From Laetiporus sulphureus 93-53 (taxonomy: Eukaryota; Basidiomycota; Agaricomycetes; Polyporales; Laetiporaceae), in NCBI RefSeq assembly GCF_001632365.1, contig NW_024468548.1:60794-124793 (forward strand): a DNA stretch of 64,000 nucleotides, written 5' to 3'. How positions within the stretch are numbered: the first letter of the stretch is position 1; each line of letters begins with the position of its first letter. Shown here piece by piece: positions 11,080 to 22,331 of this stretch. The notes under the pieces were generated by a model that was not told where the DNA came from, made no database searches, and saw only the letters and a list, made by a program, of their open reading frames with translations. The translations under genes were made by a program, and so were the position numbers.

Positions 11080-13239
11080 CTACGAGCAAATCTTCCAATA
11101 CACCACACTGTTTCCCCAGCCCGCCACCGCGCGCTGTTCCACATCCACGCCCTTCTTCCACACACGCCCCCGCAAGTCCCTCACCTCCGCCGCCCTCCGC
11201 TTCGCGAGCATCAACCGCTCTTCGTCCCCGCCCGGAACGACCGCGGGCGCTGCGATGCTCCCGCGCCGCCCACTCCCAAGCTGGTAGTCGTAATTCGCGC
11301 CCCACGCCATCAGGTCCCGGCCCACTGCGCCCGGTCCGCCATGCGCGAGCGTGTCGAGCGTGAGGAGGACGTGCCCCGTCGGCGAGACGGAGATATCGTA
11401 CGGCACGATGGGCTGCAGGTTATCGTGCGGCTCGCTGTCTGTTGCACACGTGTGAGATACAGCTGGTGGCTCGCAGTCTAGCGTGGCCCTTCGCACTCAC
11501 ATTCCAGAAGCCCGCTGACGTTCCGCGTGCGGACGGGTGTGCCCTGGGCGTTGCTGTATTGCGCGTTGCCCAGTCCGCCCCACTGGCCGTTCCCGCACGA
11601 TAAGACGTCGATGTATGGCATTGCGGTCCCGTCGCGCCGCTCGACCTTGAAGAACGTGAGGTCCCCGCCGGCGTACACGTCCAGACACGTCGTGCGCGTT
11701 GCAGCGGGTGTGTGCCGCCAAAGGATGACCTCCGTTGGGACGGTGATCGCTTCGAGTGTTACCTGGCCACCCAAACCGATCTGTCTACAGTATCATGGTT
11801 ATGAATGACTTGCAGAAATAGTCGTAACTTGAGCGTGACCTACCCGTACTCGTTCGCACCCCACCCTAGCACCCTGCCAGACTTCGTCTTCACAAAGCTC
11901 GTCCTTGACCCGGCAGCAATACCATCCACGTCCACCCCACGCAACGCAGGCACCTCAAATAGCTTATCAGAAAAATGTGTGCTCTTGTCGTCGAGCCCCA
12001 AAGGTGCATCGACCCCGCTCCTAGCCTTCTTTTCCTCCTCCGTCTCCGCCTCCCCCGAGCGTCGGATCGCCTGGCTGGCCTTCGCATACGGGTCCGCGAT
12101 GGATTTTGGCGTGAGCTCGATGGACACGCGGGTGTGCCCATGTGGAAGATGTGGGTGACGGAAGGTCGACGCGGGCGCGGGGACGTCAAACTTGCGAAAG
12201 CCCAGCTGGCCGTAGGCATTTGCATTAAGAGAAATTGGATGTGCGAAGGTGCGCCCAGCGGAGGTGAGGGCGAGGAGGTGGTCGGAGCCTGCAGCTATTG
12301 AGACGAACCTGTGGCACGGTGACGCCGCTGAGTATCTAGAAGTCAGCGATGCGTGCGCGAAAACTTACTTCTCTTTCCAGCCGAGCTTCTCGTTTGGTAG
12401 CAGCTCGACAAAGTCAACATCCTCCTCTTCGCCCCAGTACCAGCCTGTGCCCCACCACGGAGAGCTTGCGGGCGTCGGCGTGCCCGGCGCGAGTGATTGC
12501 TCGGATGCTGAAGAGGACAGGACGTATATCCGCCCAGATGCCGAGAGAGCGAACACGCGAGTTGGCGTCACTTGCACTCGGGTGATGTTCTACACTCCCG
12601 AACCGAGAATAGCTAATCAGTGGGAACGCAAAGTGAGCACATTAGGTGCACAGTACTCACCTTTCCTTTCAATGTCAACGTAGGCTTGCCCGCAGACGAA
12701 CCAGGTTTACTACTAAAGCCATCACCCCACTGGTAAACATCCCCTCGCGCGTCGACACACGCAGCATGCCGCTCATGTATTGCCAAACCCCTTAGAGCAA
12801 CATTCTCGAGCCACGAAGCCGCCGCAGGCGTACGGATCGACTCGGGCGCCGCACCGTCGATCTCAAGGACATGCGCTCTGGCAGCGAGGCAGCATCAGCC
12901 CTGACACGACGTGCAGCAAATTGGCTACTGTACGCACTTGTTCGATCCCCAGATCAGCGTGTTGAGCGTGTCCCCCCTGCTCAGCACGTTGGGCGACTTT
13001 TCTGACGGAGCGGCAGCCTTCTCCAGTGCGGCGAGCCGGTCTGTCTCTGGTGGCGCGTCGTTGTGGACTGTAGTGTGTGTAGAGTACCATACTGTTCCTG
13101 CAGCCACAGCAGCAGCTGTCGTTACGATGATTCCACGGGTCGAGGTTCTCGAGGACGACGCTCGGACGTGCACTCCCCTTACGGCATGAGTACTTCGTGC
13201 ACCAGCTGATTTTACCAAGCCTCGTGCTCCCTGAAGCAT
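11080..13239 (-). CDS. FMP25: FMP25-like mitochondrial RCC1-repeat protein
   Basis: Six exons (13239-12938, 12877-12661, 12589-12369, 12308-11844, 11784-11501, 11438-11080) give about 615 residues. The N-terminus is basic and Ala/Ser/Arg-rich (a mitochondrial targeting look), followed by a hydrophobic span (GIIVTTAAAVAAGTVWYS), so the protein is likely anchored in the inner membrane. RCC1-type beta-propeller blades follow: LIWGSNK, DVYQWGDGF, VFALSASGRIYVL, FVSIAAGSDHLLAL with AYGQLGFRKF, VLGWGANEYGQIG, VLSCGNGQWGGLGN, and LMAWGANYDYQLGSG. The order span-then-propeller and the size fit yeast Fmp25, which has been linked to biogenesis of respiratory complex III. All intron phases close. One ambiguous acceptor (11785) was chosen because it restores the G-Q-I-G-L-G blade motif. 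Confidence 0.86.
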
Positions 13240-13746
13240 TTTTCTGTAGTCCAGGTAGAGAAAACGCTGCGGAGATGAAGAGTTTGTGTGAGGAGTTAAG
13301 TCAGGAGAGGTTGCAGGCCCTCCTGATGTTTAGGCCTGCCATCGAAGGCGCAAGCGCTCAAGCAAAAGGATCACTGAGTGCAGCGGGCGCTCCGGCTTGC
13401 ACGCATCCACCAATCAGAGAAACGACATTCGAACTTGCACCCGCGCAAATCCTCAACAGGCGGCAATGATCTGCAGACAGATCCATCTGTTACATAGTAC
13501 ATGACAATAGCAACAATCAGTCAGCTCGACTGAAAGAGAATCAGGGTTAAGACGGCCGGTGAGCATAACGTTCTCCAATGTCGGCGATGAAGATAAGCAT
13601 TGAACTATATCTGCTATATTCATCTCCATTGAACTTTGAACGTAAGAACGTGTCTAACTGAGCAATACACTACGAAGGAAGGGGTCAAGAATGAGGAGCT
13701 GACGTAGTAGAAGAGGCCGGTCACAACGAGCCACAACGACGTACCC
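13240..13746. other. Upstream region of FMP25 and 3' flank of BTB gene
   Basis: About 500 bp. Short open frames only; the first 100 bp next to 13239 presumably hold the FMP25 promoter. Confidence 0.3.
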
Positions 13747-14855
13747 TCAGCCGTAGAACTTGCGCACAACCCTCGACTGATTGGTGTTCCGACCCTCAAC
13801 AATTAGATCAAAGATTGACGGGAGCTTCGCCCATATCTCTGTACGCTCCCTCTTATCATTCGTCTCCACCTTTCGCTTGCAGTGGGCACACAACTGTAGA
13901 TAGGTGCTGTGGGATGAGGAGACCTCGGTGAGAGACATGTCCAGCTTGATGGCGGATGGCCAGGACATCAAGGCACTCTCGCGGATATGCCAAGCCTGCA
14001 AGTCGGTGCTGTTCCGCAGCTCCTGAAGCACATTCTTGCACCGTGTAGTATCAAGGCATCGTTCCTCCGGCTTTTCAAGGAGCCCGAACTTAAATAACCT
14101 ATCTGCCGGTATTGTGAAGACCGCATTCAAGGTAGCCGCTTTGGCCTTGGAGAGGCCCCTGCGGCCATCGAAACACCTCGTGAGATCGTCTATATCGAGG
14201 CGCTCGACGGTACCGTCCGGATAACTGACTCCATCCAGGAGGGTGCGCGTTTCGAGCTGGCAACAGTCGTAAAGAGCTGCTGGAAGGATTGCGTCGAGCC
14301 CAATGAGGCGCGCCAACTTGACTGCCACTACGCAATCCGCGCGATCCTCCTGCTTGACTGCTGGCCGTGCCATCCACGCTTCGAAAGAGTCGGGCCAAAC
14401 GTCACGTAGCCGCTTCCGCCCCATAGAAACAAGCCCTTCGACCTCATACTTGTGTCCTATGCGAATGAGCGCTGCAACTTCCGAGAAAGCTAGCACGTCT
14501 GTGTCCCGATAATGACTAGACACGACTCGCTGGCTCAGATATGCTGATCGGTACGATGGATGTTTACGACTCACTTTCTACCACGAAATACGAACCGCAG
14601 AATGCGCCGAAAGTCATTCGATGCGTCGGAAACATGGACGATCGGACAATCGTCCATTCGTTCTGAGGACTGCGGCTGCGGCACAGTGAACATTCCTCGG
14701 AAGACCTCAGAGTGCTCCGCCAACATTCCTCGATAGATACGGAACGCTATTTGATCGTCTGTAATGACAATGATGTTGCCATCGGGATACCAGAACTCTT
14801 GATCTCGTTTGATGTCTTCGACGGCAGGAAAACCATCCTCCTGCATACACATCAT
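13747..14855 (-). CDS. BTB/POZ-domain protein (mushroom type), copy 1
   Basis: Two exons (14855-14575, 14515-13747) give about 349 residues. Residues about 15-95 form the BTB fold: FWYPDGNIIVI, FRIYRGMLAEHSEVF, DDCPIVHVSDASNDF, LRFVF. After the intron, the conserved ALIRIGHKYEVEGLV helix and PAALYDCCQLETRTLLDGV follow. A C-terminal Cys pair (LCAHCKRKVE) precedes WAKLPSIFDLIVEG, which ends the typical basidiomycete BTB protein. Such proteins are numerous in mushrooms and mostly of unknown function; a role as a substrate adaptor for cullin-3 ligases is a family-level guess. ATG 14855 is the first in frame; a GTG-initiated extension to 14870 was not accepted. It is a neighbour and paralogue of the gene at 15582-16752. 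Confidence 0.85.
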
Positions 14856-15581
14856 GAAACTGTCCCCCACTTTGCAATGTCCTGGAAAAGTTGAAGTTCA
14901 AACTAGTAGGACTGTAACAAGAGAGCCCTGGAAACGAAGAGGCAGATTGAAATACACTCTAACGTACCGGGTGACAGTATGATGGAGGATAGGCGCACAC
15001 GAGGCTCAGCGTCTACTAGTATCAAACTACATGATGTCTCGTGAGCGTCCGGCCGAGAATGTACGAACTTACCGACTGGCACTGTCGCACAGAGAATAAT
15101 ATGCAAGAGCGATGTCAGGCGATGCTGCCACACGTGTACTCATGGTGCATGGATACTATAGAGATCATCGAAAGTACTTCAAACATCAGCGCGAAACAAC
15201 AAGCCGATTATCTGTTCGAATGTGGCAGATGAATGGACAAACACGTACGGCAATAAGCGCAGAACTCAAAACTGGTTTTACACGTCGCTTGCAAGAGGCT
15301 TGAGCAGAACACAGCAGAACAGAGCTCAGAAATGATCAAAGCTAATCTCAGCGGACGAGTCGGATATCAAGATAGATGAGAGAGAGCAAGGTCATACTAG
15401 TCTAAACCATGCACAATTTGAAGCTTCGTAAATACTTTGCCACCTAGGTGTCGACACTGCACGAAAAAAGAAAACGGCCCGAATGCCGCGTAAGGATTGT
15501 ACATCTAAACCAAATAGGAGGAAGTCGTCTGAATCTGCGCTGCACTGACTGGTGTACAGTACTCACTCTACACGACAATTA
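14856..15581. other. Intergenic region between two BTB genes
   Basis: About 730 bp. Several 60-80 codon open frames without family resemblance; no repeat seen. Confidence 0.3.
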
Positions 15582-16752
15582 TCAGAGTGGCTCTGAATCG
15601 GTCTCGGATGCCAGTTCCGAGGTAGATGATGGCGGTCGCTCAACGTTCTCTACCTCTCGAGGTCGCGATGGGTGGGAGGATTCCCAATTCTCAACCGTGA
15701 GTCCGAATATCGAGGGAAGAGTATCGGATAGTGTGTACCATGCCTCATTATTATGATAATTGAGAAACCGCCTGCAAGAAGGACACAATGCTGAACCGAG
15801 GCTCTCTAGCCTTTCCTGGATTGAAGACTTGCGCAAGTTGATGATCGATGACCAAATTGCGAGACCATTTGGATGCAATTGCAGTCCGCGTTCAATGCAG
15901 TCGTCGATAATCGCGTCCAAAGCAGAGCCGCATTCTCCGACAGTGTAGCATCCATACCGGCCTGATCTAGGCCTGTTTGCATCCAGATCGAACATTTTGT
16001 AAAATGCAGAAGAGTTTGCGAACATGAGCCGCCTTTGTCCGTCGAAGCATATTGCCAAATCATTTGGTGCCAATCGCTCGATTGAGCCATCGGCATACCG
16101 CACTCCATTCGTAAGGATGTGTGTACTGAGGTGACAGCAGTCGTAGAGCGCCGTAGGGAGGATGTCATCCGCACTGATTAGGCGTGCAAGATTCACAACA
16201 CCGATTGCATGTTTGGGGCGGTACTGCATGCCACGCGTTTTGCGGTCACGACGACGACGAAAGGCGATGTAGTCGGGAAGATGTGTACCATATATGGATC
16301 GTAGACGACTGAGCCCCTCGGCTACTGACTCGTGGACCAGGTACTTATGCCCTATGCGGATAAGCCCCGCGACAGTAGGAAACTTCAAGACGATGTCATC
16401 CTTGTAATATCTGTTGAGTATCGCAACGATGAAATAAGCTCAAAACCTGAAATCCGCAAAGTAGGCATTCGACTCACTTCCTGTAGTAAAAGATAAACCG
16501 TAAGAGATGACGCAATTCGTTGGCAGAGTCAGGGAGATGTACGACAGGACAATCTTCCATATTCTCCTCGCCTGTGTGCTGCATTGAAAAGAGGCCGCTG
16601 AAAACCTCTGAGTGCTGGGCTAGTTGCCCTTTGTAAACGCGAAATGCATGATTCTGTGCTATAAGGACGATGTTCCCGTCCGAATACCATAGCTCCTCAT
16701 CGCATTTGATCTGCTTGCTGTCATCGGCAGAGCCTGAAGCGGTGGCTGCCAT
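15582..16752 (-). CDS. BTB/POZ-domain protein (mushroom type), copy 2
   Basis: Two exons (16752-16478, 16410-15582) give about 367 residues with the same architecture and the same intron position as copy 1. The BTB half has LWYSDGNIVLIAQ, FRVYKGQLAQHSEVF, EDCPVVHLPDSANEL and LRFIFYYRK. The second exon has AGLIRIGHKYLVHESV, a basic insertion RRRRDRKTRG, LPTALYDCCHLSTHIL, and the Cys pair LCPSCRRFL before LPSIFGLTVENW. The C-terminus adds a Ser/Glu-rich tail absent from copy 1. The start is the ATG at 16752, because the longer open frame begins at a TTG. Tandem duplication of this family is supported by the relic at 5.8-6.4 kb. Partner and function unknown. Confidence 0.86.
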
Positions 16753-17326
16753 GTCTGAACTTTGCAACGAGATCGCTTGGGTATCGTGCAGTGGTCAAGA
16801 TCGATGCTGAGGGGTGTACGCACAGTGACCCTATGCTGGGCGGCGATATATAGTGCACAGGATGCGTGACCGTCGTGCGGCAGCTGAGCAAGGCTTGCAA
16901 TCAGAACCTTGTATCTAAGCTCGTCTATAGGATAATATTTATCGGCCATATTTTGACAGCCTTTCCGTACTTGTACATCATAAGTGACCAAGGAAATGCG
17001 AGATCAGAAACCACCCAATGCGCGCGTCTCGCAGTATCAGCAAATGATACCGTCCGACAAGCAACCAGCTACATCCAACTTTTTGTCTTGTGAGTGAGCA
17101 AACGAATGTGAGATCATACCGACTGCATGGTGTTAGAAGGGTATAGAGTTCGGGAAGCAATCAGCGGCCCCAGTGCACGTATGGCTTGCACATATATATT
17201 CAGCGGCAGTGGAAAACGAAACGAGCAGCAGCAAGACGGACGACGGAACGGAACGAGTATCCTCCTCTTTGAATCTCTGGAAAAGTCGTTACGTGTCGTG
17301 AACGATAGCGGGTGTGGATGATCGCT
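16753..17326. other. Intergenic region
   Basis: About 570 bp holding the BTB gene promoter side and the 3' flank of the Pumilio gene. No gene seen. Confidence 0.3.
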
Positions 17327-20300
17327 CTAGGCGTGGAAAGCGCCCATGTTGGGCTGGTTTTGCTGTTGATACATCTGATACATGTACGCCTGGTAGAGTT
17401 GTGGCGGAACGGACTGTGCAGCAAGACCATTGTAAGATGGCTGGGGCATGCCCATCATGTTCGCAGCTTGCGTGAGGTTGGGAGATTGCGCGCCGAATGG
17501 CACGGACGACGGCGGCGTTGACATACCTCCATTACGGCGGGGAGTGTTGCCTCTAGCATTAACGAGATCGGGAGAGCGCATGCCAAAGGGATTGAACGGA
17601 TCAGCGCTCGGAGAGAAGGCGGAAGCCGGGTTCGAAGCGCGACCACGACCACCAGCGCCGATTTGTCCGTAACCAGGATCAATCTGCAGACGGGGAGGGC
17701 CTGAAGCAGCGTTCTGTCCGCCCATTTGAAGCGCAGCCATCATGGATGCGAGACCCTGATCACTCGATGGATATCCAGCAGGAAGACCAGGCACGACATA
17801 GTTGCTCTGTGCGGTGTACTTGTTCTTGCTGTTTGGCTGGGGAGCGTTCGTGGTGTACGTCGGCTGCAGGTTCGGAACCGGCAAGCCTACTTCCTCGATC
17901 AGGCGACGATACGCCTGCGTGGCGATGACCTTGAGCTCAATCAACACACGCTTCGTCGCCTCCACGTAGCTCGGGCGCTTCGCAGGATCGACGAATGAAC
18001 TCGTGATAATTTTATGAACGACGGCGACACCGTTGACCTGATCGCCCAGAACGTCCGTGAGAACGTGGTCGCCAGGAGATGAAAAGAGAGCCTCGACGAT
18101 CTGCGCAGATGCCTCCGGTTCGACCTTTTGATTAACGATCCTCAAGACGGTCAAGGACGCCAGCTTGTGGGTGCAGAGGTGCGAGAGGTGTGGCGTGAAG
18201 CGCGGAGCAAGCAGATTGTACCTTGACGGGAAGTTGGACGTGTCAAGCAGCCATGTGAGCAGCAGCGCGCCATTTGGATTGGTAGCCAACGGGATCGAAT
18301 TAAGGATGACCGCAGTGGCAATGCGACGCTGCTGGCTGACCGTGATATGGCTACTCTCGAGACAAGCCCTCATGCTACGAGCACCGAAGCGCCCCTGGGC
18401 AATCTCCCAGAGACGGTCTACCATCGCATCGAACAAGAAATCAGTAGCGGGGGGGCCAAAGCGGAGACAGCACCTAATAGACAAATGAGATGGACTCTCA
18501 CGGCATGCGAGCAAAGATACTCACTGAACAACGTAGTTACCGAACTGATCGAGCAGGAGAGGCGGAACGTAAGGCCTTATATTCTGCGTGACAATGGCGA
18601 CTTCCTCAGGCGTCTGCACGCACTCAATGATCTTCTGTGCAGCCCAGGTGCCATTCTTATGAATACCGATCATAGCCAGGTGCGGGCTAATGCGCTCTAG
18701 CATCGCGAACCGAGGACCTGGTGAGCACTTCTCAAACAACTTCTGCACGACCTGCATCGCAGACATGTCAGCATGGCGCGATGCACGAAAGATGCCTCGC
18801 TACTAACAGTATTTCCAAGCCAGTCGGATGCAAGATCGACGATCTCTCCATCGAGGAAATCGGCGGCAACGTTGTCGATCTCTTCGGTAGAAATAGTGCT
18901 CGTATCAAGCCTCTTTCGCAGTTCGCGTAACTTCGATGCATCCCAGCGCCTGTTGTGCGGCCTCTCGGATACCAGCGGAATAGTCGTGTAGTACATCGTG
19001 GGCGGACGGAACTCTGTGTGATAATCGTGTGAGCATCGAATCGATACTATATATCATCCACGACTAACCTGCGAGGGCTTGAATGTCAGCCTCGGCATCC
19101 GGGCTACCACCGCTAAGCTCCTTCATAATCATTTGCTGCTCAGTGGCAGCATTGGGGAACCCAGCAAGCTTGCCAGCAGCATCGATCGAGTGAGCACCAG
19201 ACGCAATCATGCTCAGCAGCAAGTTCGACCGGTAGTTCTCCACAGCACCGCTCAGGACCTGCTGGTCAACAGGAATCGTCGTCGCTCCCTTAATATTACG
19301 CAGCGCATGGATGGTCGCGCCTACGCTGAGATCGCCGATACCCTGGACGTTGAGACCGGCGTTGTCGTCCTGGCCACCATTGCCCTCCGTACCGTTCTTA
19401 ACTGGCACCTTCGCGAACCCGATGCGGATGGCTCCAACATCGCTGCCCAGAACATCGCGGCCATTGAGTGCCTTACGAGCCCTCACAGCATCATCGAGAC
19501 GCTCGAAGTTAACTGTCGGGCATTCAGTCAAATCAGCTTGGCGGGAGGGCATGTAAATCACTTACTGAAACCGCAATTCTTGTGCGTGAGGACACGTGCA
19601 GACTCGATGGGACCGTACGGACTAAATACGCTAAGGATTGTAGCAGGCGTGGTTGTGGATGGAATAGAACCGATCCAAAGTGCCCTAGTCGGCGTGGATT
19701 GCAACTGAGCATCCAGTCCCGCCAGCCCGGCATTGTTGCCCGTCGACTTGCCCAAGGCACCACCAGGAGATGTAGCTGACGGGCTGTTCATGTTTGTGCC
19801 CTTGGCCGGCGCAACAGGAGCGCTGTCCGCCTTCCCAAACCCGATGCGCACCGTCTGGCCATTCGGCATGCCAATGTCGCCACCAAGACGGTTGAGAACG
19901 TCTTCCTTAGCGCGGATGGCGTCCGTCTGGTCCACAAAGTTGACAAAGCCACACTCCTGAGTCATAAGAGTAAATGTATGCGGGCATGTATAGCACAACG
20001 AATACCCACCTTCTCGGGTAGCAACCGCAGACTTTCGATCGCGCCGTACGGAGCAAACACATGGATGAGCTGCTCACTGGTCACGGAGCTGTCCAAATTA
20101 CCAATCCACAGAGATCGCGTGGGAGTCTGCACCTGCGACGAGCCCTCGGACTTCGGTGACGTCGCACGGTTCTGACCAGTCGAAGGCGCCGCGAGGTACG
20201 AGTTGCTACGAGACAATTCTCCATTGGGGAAGTGGACCGAAGGCGACACGCCGCCACGGTTAGTGGGCTTGTCGTTACGAAGCAGCCCGCCCATGCCGGT

Positions 20301-21494
20301 CTGGATAGAGAGGTCATTGACGTACGCAGCCTGCGCCTCCGCAGCGGCAGCGCGACGATGCAAAGCTCTGGTAGTGTCGTCGAGGTTGCCGACGGAGATA
20401 GCACGAGGACGCGAGCCGAGGCCGACGGAAAGATGATCACCCTGTTTGAAGCCCTTCGGCATGTATCCAGAAGAGAGGTAGTCACTCTCCGCATCCTGGA
20501 ACGCGTTGAGTCCCTGCCTACGGTATACATCCTCCTCGTACAGTTCCTCTTCCTCCTCGGCGTTGGGAGTGGGGAGCAGCGAAGCGCCCGGAGTTGGCCT
20601 GAGATGGTACGGGTTGGAGACCGTCGTCGCACGCAGCCTGGACGGGGTGGAGGCCAAGTTGCCCGCGATGGCGGCCTGCGCCTGGCTGCGCAATTCAGAG
20701 ATAGTAGCGGCCGGCGGTTGGCGCAGCGTCTCATCGAGCCCGAGATAGTCAAGCGTGTGCACATCAAAGTCGTCCCCGCCCGAATCCATCGATGTGACAG
20801 AGCGCAGATCATCCAAAACGGGCAGCCCTCCGTTCCTTGACGGCATCCAAGAGTTCGAGAACAGCGAATGTCCGAAGGCATTGGAAAGGCCTCCCGACGG
20901 CAAGGTCAGCGAGCCAGACCTCAGGCGGCTGTTCCGCTCCGATAACGCAGAAGATGGGACTGACGAAGCGACCGAAGTCGAGTGACGCAAACCAGGCCGA
21001 ACTGGGTTTGCCGGTGAAGATGAGGGCTGGATGATGCTATGCCTCTGCAGCTGATCGGCGAATGAGTCCGTCGAAGCAGCCGCCGCCGCGGCAGCGGTGG
21101 TGCTGCTCAGTGTGCTGGAGGCGGCTGCGAAGCGCTGGGCGGCGAGCTGTACGTTGGAGGGCAAGGTTCCTGCCCTGGCCCTCCTAAATCCCGCTGGATA
21201 GTTGGTCGGCGGCAGGCTGCTGGTGTCACCGGGAGTGATCGTGGTCGAAGAAAGGTCATTAGGAGGGGAACCACCTGAAGCTAAGGCGCGCAGCGCGGGA
21301 GGCCTGTATCTAGCACCGATCCTCTCCTCTGCCTCCAGCTCCCTTGCTCTGTACGCTCAATCAGTACCTGCGCGCCGTCATCCGCTGGCAGAGACGCACC
21401 GTTTTGCAAAAGCAGCGGACGGTGCCGGGGGCGGCGTCTTGCCCGACGCAACCCTGGAGAAGGAGCCATTGTTGTCGTTGGCGGATAGGGACAT
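17327..21494 (-). CDS. JSN1: JSN1/PUF1-type RNA-binding protein: two RRMs plus Pumilio repeats
   Basis: Seven exons (21494-21400, 21348-20010, 19956-19566, 19512-19069, 19013-18808, 18751-18525, 18473-17327) give about 1282 residues. The N-terminal 440 residues are Ser/Ala/Pro-rich and probably disordered. RRM1 starts near residue 443 (RSLWIGNLDSS, FAPYGAIESLRLL, then CGFVNFVDQ across an intron). RRM2 starts near 569 (RALWIGSIPST, FSPYGPIESARVL, CGFINFERLDDAVRA). Pumilio-type helical repeats run from about 790 to 1080 (VVQKLFEKCSPG, MIGIHKNGTWAAQKIIECV, LLDQFGNYVVQC, ALLLTWLLDTSNF, DQVNGVAVVHKII). The C-terminus is Gln/Asn/Met-rich (YMYQMYQQQNQPNM). The combination matches the Jsn1/Puf1-Puf2 group, which binds mRNAs for mitochondrial or membrane proteins and localises or represses them. 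Phases agree at all six junctions. Confidence 0.93.
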
Positions 21495-22331
21495 GATGCA
21501 GTCTGTCAATGAGTATTAGGAATTACTGAATGTTGGGGAGTAGGGGCTGTCGGTAAGCAAGAAGGCCGTAGGAAAGAGACCAGGGCTCGCAAGTCCGTGC
21601 GACGTGGGTAACTACGGTGAGGGGTTATAGGTCGTAATAGGGTGATTTTGGAGAGAAATTTTGCGGGCGAAGAGGAAGGATTGCCCAGGACTACTACAGT
21701 AGGGTAGACTCGGGAATATAGGAGGACTAAGTAGGGTGGAAGCCGTTGGGAGCGAGGACGACGCTGAGGAGAGTCCAACTGCAAACTCCGCCTCTTCTAT
21801 ACCCGCGCGTGCTCCTTGTATTTCCCGCTATTTTGTTTTTTAAGTCACGCGGCTCTCACGCCTCCTTCGCTGCAAATGCGGGCTCAGAATTTGGACGCTT
21901 CCTCATCAGCAGGCACAGCACGCAGATCATCCGCCCGGGCAGTCACATAAATTCATCGTAATACTGTACAGCGACTAGGCTACCAGCTTCAGTATACGGA
22001 GTGGGGGGCATGCAGCGCTCCCTCTAGCGTACAAACACACATGCGAGCACGGGTATTGGGGTCCTCGGCGGCATTGCACACCTCAATCAGAATCCGCAAA
22101 TGATCAGTGATGGTCTCGGCTGTCTATTCATCAGAAAGCAGACCCGCACGCCCGCGGCCAGGCGCTCGGTGGCGAAGCATCGAATAGAGAGGAGGGCGAG
22201 AGTAGGGATACACAGTCTAACTTATCTGCAGCGCAGCAATAGAACGTCAAGTCAATAAGTAATGCAAACAGACATGAACAGCAGCCTAGAGGGCGTAAGC
22301 ATACGTGGCGTGAGTCATTGGCCGTGTCCAG
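21495..22331. other. Promoter side of the Pumilio gene and 3' flank of the next gene
   Basis: About 840 bp. The first 250 bp on the minus strand are pyrimidine-rich, as expected for a long fungal leader. No gene seen. Confidence 0.35.
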
